Assembly: GCA_029783825.1 (NCBI GenBank)
Contig: JAREIK010001328.1
Coordinates: 233,765 to 297,764, forward strand
DNA length: 64,000 bases
DNA from: Sapria himalayana
Taxonomy: Eukaryota; Streptophyta; Magnoliopsida; Malpighiales; Rafflesiaceae
Direction of reading: 5' to 3'
Below the pieces are notes generated by a model. That model was not told the DNA's origin and did not search any database. It worked only from the letters and a program-made list of their open reading frames with translations. The number at the start of each line of letters is the position of its first letter. The first letter of the stretch is position 1. The position numbers and the translations under genes are program-made. Of the stretch, positions 51,192 through 62,278 are shown piece after piece.

Positions 51192-52649
51192 ATGGAGCCA
51201 ATTAGTTCCCTCTTCACCAAAAAGTCTTTCTCCTACAACATTGATGAACCGGTGGTCCTGTATCCGAAGCTTATCGCGAAAGAAGGAACCCCGGCGATAA
51301 TATTTTCAAATGAGGAGATGAACAAGCTTGCTGCCCCGTTCAAACACACCCTCATCGCTAAATTCTCACACGGAAGACCCAATTTTAAAGAGATATATGA
51401 TTTCGTTGCTTCCTTAAAACTGCGCAAAAGGGTGAAGATAGCTAACTACGACGGTAAGCACACGTTCCTGCAATTCAGAGAAGAGGATGACTTCCTCAGG
51501 GTTTGGCTCATAGGAACATGGAGTATAGTGGGCTATCCAATGCGAGTCTTCGAGTGGACGCCAGAATTTTCACCATTGGAGGAGTCCTCTATCACACCGG
51601 TATGGTTTTCATTACCCAAACTCCTCATACATCTGTTTAATAAACAATCTTTCTATTCAATTGCTTGCTGTTTGGGTACTCCTCTCCTACTGGATGAAGC
51701 CACGGCCATGATAACGAGGCTAAGTATTGCCAGAATATGCGTTGAAATTGACCTCAAGTCTCCCCCTCCGAAGATGGTGTGGATAGGCACTGACCTTGCC
51801 AATGGTTTCTGGCAGGAAATTATTCCAGAGGCCTTGCCTTTTTACTGTCTAACTTGCCTTAAACTAGGGCATGGGCAGGATGAATGCATGTTGGGGAAAT
51901 GGGGAAAAGGAAAGAGGAAGGAAAAAGAAATATGGGTGAAAAGGAATAGAGGGGAGAACACAAGTGATGAGGTACAAAAAAAAAGTGTAAAACAAGAGAT
52001 AGAGGAGGGGGATGCCCGATTAATAGGAAGAAAGGAGGTTAATGAAGTAGAGGGGGGAGGTGAATGAGAGGCTTAAAGAAGGGGGGTAGAATATAGTGAA
52101 GAGGAAACATAAATGAGGGAAAAGGGAGGGGAGAGGAGATAGGAGAAAGGCCTAGGAAAGAAAAAGAGAGAGTAAATTAGAAGATGGCTTGAAGAAGAAA
52201 AGTAGGTTTTTGGGGTAGAAAAAGGGGGAAAAGAAAACTCGTTAAATCCTAGAAAGAAGAAGATGGAATTTAGAGGAAAAGCACATTTAGAAGGGAATAG
52301 GAAGCCTTATAACTGGGAGGAGGATGATTTACTTTCGGAAGAAGAGTCGGAGGCAAAAAGTTGGCCTTGCATTAATAATAAAAAAGAGGGAGGTGATCTA
52401 AATTATAACCTTTGTTATGAGGATTTAATATCTTCAAAGCTGGAAATGCACAAGGATAGCCTACAAGATAAACAATCAGCGATAGAAAAAAGCAAGCAAA
52501 TGGGAAATAGCTTAGAAAAGATAAGTGTACTAAAGAAATTTGAAATAGTGTCGTCCAGCTCAAGTAAGTCCATCAGAAATAAAAAAAAATACAAATATTT
52601 GAAGTATGAAAGTAAATGCATTACAAGAGCTCAAGCTAGGGATACGTAG
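51192..52649 (+). pseudogene. LINE ORF1, DUF4283/CCHC RNA-binding protein
   Basis: ORF1 of plant L1 elements coats element RNA. I choose ATG 51192, the first ATG of the long frame. Residues ~30-210 form a DUF4283-like domain (PFKHTLIAKF, FLQFREEDDFLRVW, GFWQEIIPEALPFYC). A CCHC zinc knuckle follows with C219, C222, H227 and C232 in CX2CX4HX4C spacing, then a lysine- and glutamate-rich tail. The first stop is TGA at 52065, with further stops to about 52225. The same frame then continues to a TAG at 52647, two bases before the ORF2 ATG. The tail's open part (52263-52649) is hydrophilic and without a domain. The early stops probably remove only the disordered tail. Confidence 0.88.
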
Positions 52650-52651
52650 AA

Positions 52652-55600
52652 ATGTTTAATAGCTTGTTTTAGAATATAAGAGGAGTGGCGAACACTCTAA
52701 CGATAAATAGAATTAAAAGATTAATTAAAATTCATAATTTAAAAATTGTCATTCTAGCTGAACCAATGGTGGATAGTAATCAACTAGAGAAATATAACGA
52801 GAAGATCGGATTAGATAATGCTTTCTCAAACCATAACAGTAAGTTATGGGTTATGTGGAGAAAGAACGTAGATTTAGAGATAGTTGCAGAAGATGAGCAA
52901 ATAATAACTTTTAATTTCCAAGAATAGTCTACAGCTATTTTCTCGGTAGTTTATGCGAAGAGTACGAATGAGGGAAGAAAACCCTTATGGGAGGAGATGG
53001 GGCTTTTAGCCGCAAGGAACTCCCCGTGGATCTTCGGAGGAGATTTTAATGTGATTAGAAAAATCAATGAGAAAAAAGGTGGAAGACATTCGGATAAGAT
53101 AGCAATAGCCCAGTTTAATGAGGCGATAGCTAGAGCGAATCTCTTGGAAGTAGACTTCTTAGGATCGAATTACACATGGTGTAATAACTGGAGAAAGAGA
53201 GGGGCAATTTGGTCCAGGCTAGACAGAGTTATGTTTAACTTGCAATGGCTGGATAAATTGGGAGGAATAAAGGTTAAACATTTAAATAGCACCTACTCAG
53301 ACCATAACCCACTTTTGATATCCTTTCAAGAAAGCAAGAGTAGACACAAAGGCTTTGTATTTCAAAATATGTGGGGATTTCATAAGGAATATGATAAGAT
53401 AGTAAGGGAAACACGAAAGAGGTCCTTCTTGGGGAACCCGATACAAAGCTTAGCAAAAAAACTTCGTAGTTTAAGATGGACTTTGAACAAATGGAATAAG
53501 GAGGTATTCGGAAATTTAAATAAAAAAATTCAGGAAGCTGAACAGGAAGTGACTAATTTAGAAATAAAATATGAACAAACTTCTAGTCAAGAGGATAAAA
53601 TAAAACTCAATAAAGCTAGAGCAGAATTGCGACTTAGAATGCACATGGAGGAAGTCTTCTGGAAGCAAAGGGCAAAAGTTAGGTGGCTAAAAGACGGAGA
53701 TAAAAATACAAAATTTATTAATGCAATGGTAAAAATTAAAATTCAAAAAAGTAAAATAAAAGGGTTGAGGTCAACAAATGGTGATTGGATAGAAAAGGAG
53801 GAAGAGATAAAAAATATATTACATAATCACTTCAAAAACATCTTATGCGGACAAAGCATGGTTAGAAAAAATAAGTTAATGGGAAACATTATAAAAAGAG
53901 TCTCAGAAAAGGAGAATGACCTTCTAGGTGAACCCCTGAAGGAAGAAGAGCTTAAAGAAGCAGTATTTAGTGTAGACAAAGATAGCGCTACAGGTCCGGA
54001 TGGCTGGAATAATGGCTTCTTTCAACAAAGTTTGGTTATCATTAAAACTGATCTACTTGCAGACTTTGAATGGATCTTTGCAGGTGCTGAAATTCCAAAA
54101 TCTTGGGCTATTTCCTTCATTGTGATGATACCTAAGAAAGATAACCCATAGAGGGAGGAGGATTATAGACCAATTAGTTTATGTAATTCTGTCTTTAAAA
54201 TTTTAACTAAAACATTACTGAATAGAATAAGTAATACTCTCCCTAATACTATATCGCCTGAGCAAGTAGGTTTTGTAAAAAAATAGATGGATGATTTAAA
54301 ATAAAAACTTAGCATCAGAAATGATGAGAGAAATGGGAACAAAAGTGAGAGGAGGGAATGTATTCTGAAATTGGAGTTAGCTAAAGCTTTCGATATAGTA
54401 GAATGGGATGTTTTATGTTATCTCATGAGAAGGTTGGGTTTCTCATAACACTGGATAGATTTGATGTTTAGGTGCGTCTCAAGTGTATGGGTAAAACTTT
54501 TAGTAAATGGCCAGGTAAGTGGTAAATTTAAACCAACAAGAGGACTCAGGAAAGGAGACCCTCTCTCCCCTGCTTTATTCAATATATACTTAGAACTATT
54601 TATAGTTACCTTAAAAGAGGAAATGAGAAGGGGCAAAATTATTGCTTTCAAGCAGCCCAGGCATACTCCTCCTGTGAATTGTCTGGCATATGCAGATGAT
54701 ATTATCATCTTCACAAATGCTAGTAGTAAATCTTTGAAAAATATGATGTTTCTTTTGCAGTCTTTTGAGTAAGAAACATGACAAACATTGAATGCGAATA
54801 AATGTCAATTCCTCACATCCAAAAACACATCAGAAATTACCTCGCAAAGGATTAGCAGAATCATAGGTTTCATGCAAGCAAAGGGTGCTCTTATATACCT
54901 AGGATGCCCTATTTATGAAGGAAGGGTGAAGGAGGAATACTTATTATTCTTAGTGGATAAGATTAGAAATAAAATCGCGAGTTGGAAGGTGAATCTGTTA
55001 AGTATGGCAGGAAGGATTACACTTATAACACATGTACTCCAGAGTTCCCTAACGCACAAATTTAATGTCGACGCAGCCACCAAAAAGCATAGTTAAAAAA
55101 ATAGAAAGAAAAATGGCAAATTTCTTATGGGGGAAAAAGAAGGAAAGAACAAGCTTCACTAGAAAAAATGGCAAGATTTATGTTACCCTAAGGAAGAAGC
55201 CAGATTAGGTTTCTCTACACTAGAAGATATATCTAAAGCGTGGGCGTGCAATAACTGGTGGAGAGTAAAAGAAAATGGGAGTCTATGGGCTGCATATATA
55301 AAAGTTAGATACGGGCTTGGAGATAAGCTGATTAACTCTAGAAAGGTGTCAAAAAGTTGGAAATTAATCAATAAACAGAAAAATATAGTAGAAAATCATG
55401 CGATTCTGACAAGTAGAGGATGGAAATGGAAGCTCAATGCTCAAGGTACTTTTACATTAAAGAGCGCAAAAAATTTAGTAAGAAGAAAAAGGCAGTCGCA
55501 GAATATCTATGAAAGATTATGGTTAAAAGAGATCTCACAATAAATTAATATATTTGTGTGGAAACTCCATGCAAAAGTCATACCAGTAGATGAGAATATA

Positions 55601-56545
55601 CAAAGAAAGGGTATAAAGCTAGCTTCTAGATGTGAATGTTGGAGAAAGGAGATAGAAAGTATTGAGCACTTATTTTCTACAGGTACTATAGCTATTAAAT
55701 TATGGAGAAAGTTAGAAACAGAAGTAGAAATTAAAACAGAAGCAGGAAATCTATTTGGTAGATTAGAAAGTTGGGTTCAAAAGTGCTCCGAGAATAAAAT
55801 TCTCAAATTGCTAAGATAATATATTCTCCATATTACTATATGGTGCATATGGAAAGCTAGAAATAAAAGTCATTTTGAAAATATATCAATGAGCTATGAG
55901 AACATCCTAGAGGAGATTAAAAGAGAAAGCGCATTCATAACAGCATGCTACCCGATACAAATAAAAAATAAGGACATTGATGGAAAAAAGGGTTGGGGCC
56001 TTTCCACCAGCCTCATAAAACTACTAGCTATTAAAATTATTAAGTGGAGAAAGTCTCTAAAAGACTATCTTATCTTAAATACAGATGGAAGTTTTAAAAG
56101 AGACATGGGAGTGGCAGCAGGAGGAGGAGTAATAAGAAATGAGGAAGGTAGAGTAATTAAGGTATTTACTATGAGAGGAACAGCCTCTTCAGTTTTGCAC
56201 TCAGAAACAATGGCTCTATATAAGGGTCTTCAAATTTGCAAAGAAAATGGATTCATCAAAATTCAAATTCAGGTAGACACGAGTCTTTTAGTAGATCTAG
56301 TGAAAGACAAAATAGAGTTATGGAGGTTAGACGAAGATATTAATAAGATAAAAGAATTAGTAATTGAGCTAAAGGGGGAAATTATTCACATATTTAGGGA
56401 AGCCAATGCGCTTGCAGACAAATTAGCAGAGGAAGGTTTGAGGAAAGGTTTTCAGGAATTTAATGAGAATAACATTCCAGATAAGTACAAAGGATTGATA
56501 AGACTTGACAAAATAGGATTTCCTTATATTAGAGTTCAAAATTAA
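52652..56545 (+). pseudogene. LINE ORF2, endonuclease-RT-RNase H polyprotein
   Basis: About 1297 codons can be followed in one frame from ATG 52652. The apurinic-type endonuclease starts at NIRG (52673), with GDFNV (53039) and SDHN (53297). Reverse transcriptase has ATGPDG (53990), YRPISLCNS (54164), KAFD (54380), GLRKGDPLSPALFN (54542) and the catalytic YADD at 54689-54700. A zf-RVT-like segment follows (55556-55700: IPVDENIQRKGIKLASRCEC). RNase H (RVT_3 type) has Asp at 56084, Glu at 56204, Asp at 56276 and Asp at 56417. In-frame stops lie at 52670, 52925, 54149, about 54290, 54302, 54446, 54770, 54779, 55094, 55160, 55541 and 55817. At least two compensated frameshift pairs occur (near 54303/54365 and 55100/55140). 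Several stops look like TGG to TAG changes. Confidence 0.92.
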
Positions 56546-57684
56546 AAGAATAAAACATAATTTTATGAAAACTTATTGGATTTCTTACTTTGGTATGTGT
56601 CTTTCTTTTGTGCCTTTTGTTTCTCTTTAAAGACAATTGTAGGCGGTGGCAAGTCTTATCAGAAAATCTTTTTAGTCCTGATGGGGGAAAAAAGCCTGCC
56701 TAAAGAATGAGAAACATTCATAAAAAAAAAGAGGCATTGGGCAGGATGTCAGCTGGCTGTGAAGGCCTTCTGAAAGAAGCTCCAACAGGGAAGCAAATGT
56801 AAGTTGGTAAGGGTACAGCAGTGATAATATAATTTATATGGTATTGGTTGTATTGGGTTTTTTTGTAGGAAAATCTTTCAAGTACCAAAAGGGGGCTTTA
56901 GTACTAAGGACAGCTGTTCTATATTCTTTAAATATCGCTTGTAATTTGTTGAATTTGATATATAATGAGTTAGAAAATAGAGTCTGTAACTTGATAATGG
57001 TAAAGGCGGCAGGAGTCTGTATAGGGCAGTAGACGTGCCTGTATGAGTCTGTAAGGGTAGTTCACACACAACAAAGCCAACTGAAGGGACATGGAGGGAA
57101 GCTTCAACAGGTTCACAGAGGTAAGAGAACAATAGCTGTAATTATGCATGATATTGCCTGTTTTGGGGTGTTAATGATGCAGGAGGAGACTGGATATACA
57201 CCTCCAAGCAATAAGGTATTAACGGCATAGCGAAAAGGGTCTGTTGAATGAAGAGATTATGGCATCAACGGGGCAGATGAAGGAGACCTGTCAAGTAGGG
57301 GGGCTCAGTAAGGCATCAACGGGGCAGCGAAATAGCCCAGAAAAGATTCAAACACAAAGTTATCAAATTGATTGCAGTACCGAGAAGTATTATTGAAAAA
57401 GCAAAGTTACCCCTATTCAAAGAGCCAAACAAAGTTATGAAAGGCAGGAAAAGATTACAAACACAACTTGAACAAAATAGTCCAGAAAATCGCATCAAAA
57501 TTAGTATACATACCTCATAATGTATACTTAAATGAAGAGTTTAAAAGCATGATTTCATAGAGCTAGGTTTTTATTATCTTTTTGAGAATGGGTGTAAAAG
57601 GGGAAAATGGTAGTATTAGTTTGTACAAATGGTATTCCTCCACCAAAAGAGAGGGCATAATAATAAGACAAACCTTTTAAAAAA
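56546..57684 (+). other. LINE 3' untranslated region and tail
   Basis: This 1.1-kb stretch follows the ORF2 stop. It has no coding sequence. The segment GCATCAACGGGGCAG occurs twice (57262 and 57312) and a weaker form at about 57217, suggesting a small internal repeat. It ends CCTTTTAAAAA directly before the target-site duplication, so the A tail is only about five bases. Confidence 0.8.
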
Positions 57685-57697
57685 AGATACATTGTTG
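57685..57697. repeat. LINE target-site duplication, right copy
   Basis: This is an exact copy of the 13 bases at 50947-50959, immediately after the A-rich tail. Confidence 0.93.
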
Positions 57698-58265
57698 AAT
57701 AAGATATTATAAAATTTTGTTATGTTTTTGTTTTATCAATGTAAAATAATGTATCATAATAATTTATAAACTGATTTTAATTTATGTTAATTATAAATTA
57801 TTATTTATAGTTTTTGTTTTTATTCAAATTAATATAAAAACATAAAATAATTAAATTAAATTTTTTGAAATAAAAATAAAATAGTGAAAATAGTTTTGGA
57901 ATGAAAATTGCTAGGTTTTTTTTTCGCTAATTTAGGCACAAAATTTTTCCTTGCTAATTTAGATAAGGATTTATCCTTACTAATTTATCTAGGGAATTTT
58001 CTAAAGCTTAAAATTAAGGTCAAAATTAGCTAGGGAAATTATTAATTTAGCTAGGTAACTTTTCATTGCTAAAAATTTTTAGCAAGGAATTGTTTTTTTC
58101 ATTAAATTTTAACTAGGGATTGTTTCCTTCGTTAATTTTTAGCAATGAGCACTTTAGCTTGGGAAAAGTTTCGTTGTTAATTTATCATTATATCCACTTT
58201 AGCAATGGAAAAATCTCATTTAGTTAGAGAATTTTTCCTAGCTATTTGGGATTTTTCTTGTGGTG
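57698..58265. repeat. Right terminal arm of giant CACTA element
   Basis: Read inversely it matches 6838-7380. The inner AT-rich part (57698-57900) matches 7170-7350. The subterminal TAGCTAGGGAA repeats (57900-58250) and the terminus (CACCACAAG then AAAAATCCCAAATAGCT) match 6838-7150. The final pentamer is TGGTG where TAGTG is canonical. Confidence 0.8.
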
Positions 58266-58430
58266 ATATATATTTATCTATATGTCTATCAATTTAATAA
58301 TCTAAGTGTCTATCTATCTGTCTATCTATTTATCTGTCTATCTATCTATTTATCTATTTCTCTATCTATAAGTCTATCTGTTTGTCTATCTATTATTTAT
58401 CTATATGTCTATCAATATGTTGGGAAATTG
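58266..58430. repeat. TATC array resumes
   Basis: TATC, TGTC and TTTC units in the TATC orientation begin at once after the CACTA terminus, whereas the left flank of the element is in the GATA orientation. Confidence 0.9.
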
Positions 58431-58748
58431 TGCTTCTATGATTAAGATTCAGAAGAAGAGAAAAATAGAGAAACTACAACAAAAGATATAAATACAATCC
58501 ACAACCACAATCTAACCATGGCAGAATCAAAAAATGAAATAAAACCACAAGAGAAACACACGAAATAACGTGGTTCACTAGTAGTTCAACATGACTAGCT
58601 ACATCCAATAGAAAATGGAACCTCCATTAGTATGCTATTATTGCATTCTCGGCCTCTTAATATTTTATTTTCTATACTTACATGAAAATATTAAAACATA
58701 AACATTTTAGTAATACAAAATAGATAATCAAAAAAATGATATACAGCA
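58431..58748. repeat. Dispersed repeat, second copy, inside TATC array
   Basis: About 310 bp of non-repeat sequence interrupts the array. Its first ~190 bp matches 45930-46115 (CCACAACCACAATCTAACCA, GACTAGCTACATCCA). No clear terminal repeats or target duplication could be fixed because the flanks are repetitive. Confidence 0.65.
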
Positions 58749-61700
58749 CTATCTGTCTATTTATATGTCTATCAAACTAGTTATCTACATGTCTATCTAT
58801 CTCCTAATCTATTTATCTATTTATCTATATATCTATCTAACTATCCGTCATTTTTTTTTATCAATCTGTCTATCTATTTGTTGAATTAAGTGTCTATATA
58901 TTTTTCTATTTATCTATCTATCTATCTGTCTATCTATATATCTGTCAATATATCTGTGTATATAACTATTTATCAATCTATATGTCTAATTATCTAACAA
59001 TCTATCTATAAATATGTATATGAATATGTATATAAAACCATCTATCAATTGGTCTATCAATTATCTATCAAATTGTCTATCTATATGTGTATATATCTAT
59101 CTATTTGTCTATCTATCTATCCATCTTTCTGTCTATCTATCTATCGTACTATCTATCTATCTATATATCAATATGTTTACCAATCTATTTATCTATCTAT
59201 TTATGTATATATCTATCTGTCTATTTATTGGTTTATCAATCAATCAATCTATCTATCTATATATTTGTATATATTTTCTATCTATCTATCTGTCTATCTA
59301 TATATTTGTCTATCTATTAGTATATCTATGTGTCTATCAATATGTCTATCTATATGAATATCTATTTTTAGATTTATCTATCTATCCGGCTTTCTATCCA
59401 TCTGTCTATCTATATATCTATCAATCTGTTTATCAATTTGTTTATTTATTTGTCTACCTATCTAATTACCTATCTATATATCTATATTTATGTATATCTA
59501 TCTATCTATATGTCTATCTATATATCTATCCATCAGTCTATCTATCTATTTATTTATCTATTTATCTATATATCAATCTATATTTCTATTTTCTATCTAT
59601 ATACTTGTCTATATGTCTATGTATATATCTATCAATATATCTGTCTATATATATGTCTATTAATTTGTATATCTGAATGTCTATATATATATGTATATAT
59701 AGTTTTCTATCTATTAGTCTATATATTTATGTATATATATTTTATCTATCTATTTATTTATCAATCTTTCTATCTATTTATCTATAAATCTATCTATAAA
59801 TCTGACTATCAATTTGTCTATCAAATTGTCTATCTATCTATCTTTCTTTCTATCAATCGATCTATTTATCAAAATATCTAAATATATGTTCTACAATTTA
59901 TCTATCTATCTATTTGTTTGTTTGGTTATATATCTGTCAATATATCTTTTTATCTATATACCTAATAATATGTCGATCTATTTGTCTATATACCTATCTC
60001 TCGATCTATATATCTATAAATCTATAAATCTATATATCTATATAGTTGTCTATCTATCTATATATCAAAATATCTATCTATCTATATATCAACTTGTCTT
60101 ACTATCAATATATCTATGTATGTATATGTCTATCTATCTATCTATCTGTTAGTCGGTCTATTTATCTTTCTATCAATCTATCTATAAATTTGTCTATCTA
60201 TTTATCTATCTCAATATATATATCTATCTATCTATCAAATTATTTATTCATCTATCTATATATCTATTTATCTAAGTATATGTCTATCTGTATATCTATC
60301 TATCTTTATATCTAACTATCTATCTATCTATATATCTAACTATCTATCTATTTACATTTTTATTTATTTGTCTATCTATCACTTTATCTATCAATATATT
60401 TGCCTATCTATATGTTAATCTATCTATCTATCTATTTATCTATCCATCAATCTGCCCATCAATATGTTTATCAATATGACTATCAGTTTATTTATCAAAT
60501 TTTTCTATCAATGTTTCAATCAATCAATCTGTCAATCTATCTATAAATCGGTCTATCAATCTTTCAATCAATTTGCCTAACTATCTATCTATTTATTTAT
60601 ATATCTATCTAACTTTCTGTCTATCTATTTGTCTATCTATTTGTCTATTAATCTATCTATCTATCTATCTGTCTATCTATATATCTAACTATCTATCTTC
60701 AATCTATCTTTCAATTTATCGAACAATCTATCTAATGGTCGGTCTGTTAGTCTCTCAATATTTCTTTCCTTCTATATTCTTTACTATCTATCTCTTAATT
60801 TGTTTGTTTGTTTATCTATCTGTCAATTTATCTATCTATCTATTTATTAAATAATATGTCTATCAATTTGTCAATTTGTCTATCTATATATCTATATACC
60901 TATCTATCTATCTATATATATATGTCTGTCTATCTATCTATATATTTATCTATCTTTATATCAATATATATCTATGTATATATCTATCTATCTCACTATA
61001 AGTTTATATATAAATCTATTTATTTATTTTTCTGACTATCTGTCTATCAATCTATATATTTATCTGTCTATTAATCAATCTATCAATCTATATATTTATC
61101 TATCTTTCAATCTTTTTTCCTATCTTTATGTCTATCTATCTATGTATCTATCTATCTATCTATCTATCTTTTTATCTATCTGTCTATCTATTTCTCTATC
61201 TATATATCTAATAATCTATCAATGTGTATATCTATCTTTCTATTTATGTGTTTGTCTATCTATCTCTCTATCTATTTTATATCTATCTTTCTAATTATCA
61301 ATTTGTCAATCTACCTACCTACCTATCTATCTATCTATAAATTTTTCTATTAATTTATTTATAAACCTGCCAATCAATATGTCAATCTATCTATTAATCT
61401 ATCTATTAATATGTGTCTCTATGAATCAATCTTTCTATTTGTCTATTTATCTCTCTATATTTCAATCTCATTTTATATATAACTATCAATCAATCTGTCT
61501 TTCTATCTATCTATTTATATATTTGTCAATATATCTACTTTTATATATATATATCTATCTATCTTTATGTTTATATATCTAATTTTCTATCTATTTATCC
61601 ATCTATCTATATGTCTGTCTATCTGACTTTCTATCTATTTATTTGTCTGTCTGTCTATCTATCTTTCTATCTGTCTGTCTATATATCTAACTATCTGCCT

Positions 61701-62232
61701 ATTTATCTGTCTATCTATATGTCTATCTATCTGTCTATCTATTTATCAATCTCTCTAGTCGTATATCTATCTATCTATCTATATGTGTATCTATCTATAT
61801 AAAATTCTTTATTTTAATCAATATATCAATCTGTATATCAATCTACCTATTAAATTGTATATATATATCGATTAATCTATATGCATGTCTACCTGTCTAT
61901 CTATCTGTCTATCTATAATTCTATCTTTCTGTCTATCTGTCGATCTGTTTATCTATTTGTTTTTCTATTTATCTATGTGTCTATATATCTATCTAATAAT
62001 CTATCTATCTAATTGTCTATATATCTATCTATCTATATATTTATATATCTATATGTTTATCTATATATCTATATATTTGTTTGTCTATCTTTCTATATAT
62101 CTAGCTATCTATCTATCTATGTATATATATATATATCTATCTATCTATATATCTTTCTATCAATCAATCTATTTGTATATCTATCTGTTTATTGATTTGT
62201 TTATCTATTGGTCTTTGAACCTATCTATAAAT

Positions 62233-62278
<46 letters not shown>

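Larger units (their letters stand above)
50960..57684 (+). mobile_element. Full-length L1-type LINE, 6.7 kb, dead
   Basis: A non-LTR retrotransposon is bounded by a 13-bp target-site duplication. Its order is a 232-bp leader, ORF1 (51192-52649), ORF2 (52652-56545), a 1.1-kb 3' region and a short A-rich tail. A paralogous empty site is present in the left arm. Base composition and codon use differ visibly from the surrounding AT repeats. Both reading frames carry multiple stops, so it cannot move itself. Length and domain order fit plant L1-clade elements with a C-terminal RNase H domain. Confidence 0.93.
6838..58265. mobile_element. Giant nested CACTA-like element, 51.4 kb
   Basis: The left end starts CACTAAAAT followed by AAAAATCCCAAATAGCT. 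The right end, read inversely from 58265, starts CACCACAAG followed by the same 17 bases. The next ~500 bp inward also match as inverted repeats (6838-7380 against 57698-58265). Inside are TNP2-like and TnpA-like pseudogenes in the same orientation, as expected for an autonomous CACTA. Also inside are a second complete CACTA element, a LINE, gene fragments and 22.8 kb of tetranucleotide repeat. The 3-bp flanks differ (TAC against ATA), so a target duplication is not conserved. The two ends could come from separate elements brought together by rearrangement; I favour one nested element because the arms match over kilobases. Confidence 0.55.

Noticed and set aside
50960..57684. An LTR retrotransposon or plant pararetrovirus
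   Set aside because: There are no long terminal repeats, protease or integrase. The endonuclease before RT, the lack of LTRs and the A-rich tail with a 13-bp duplication show a LINE.
6835..58268. A 3-bp target-site duplication for the giant element
   Set aside because: The flanking triplets TAC and ATA do not match. Shifting the left border by one base would give ATA on both sides, but the termini then no longer align.
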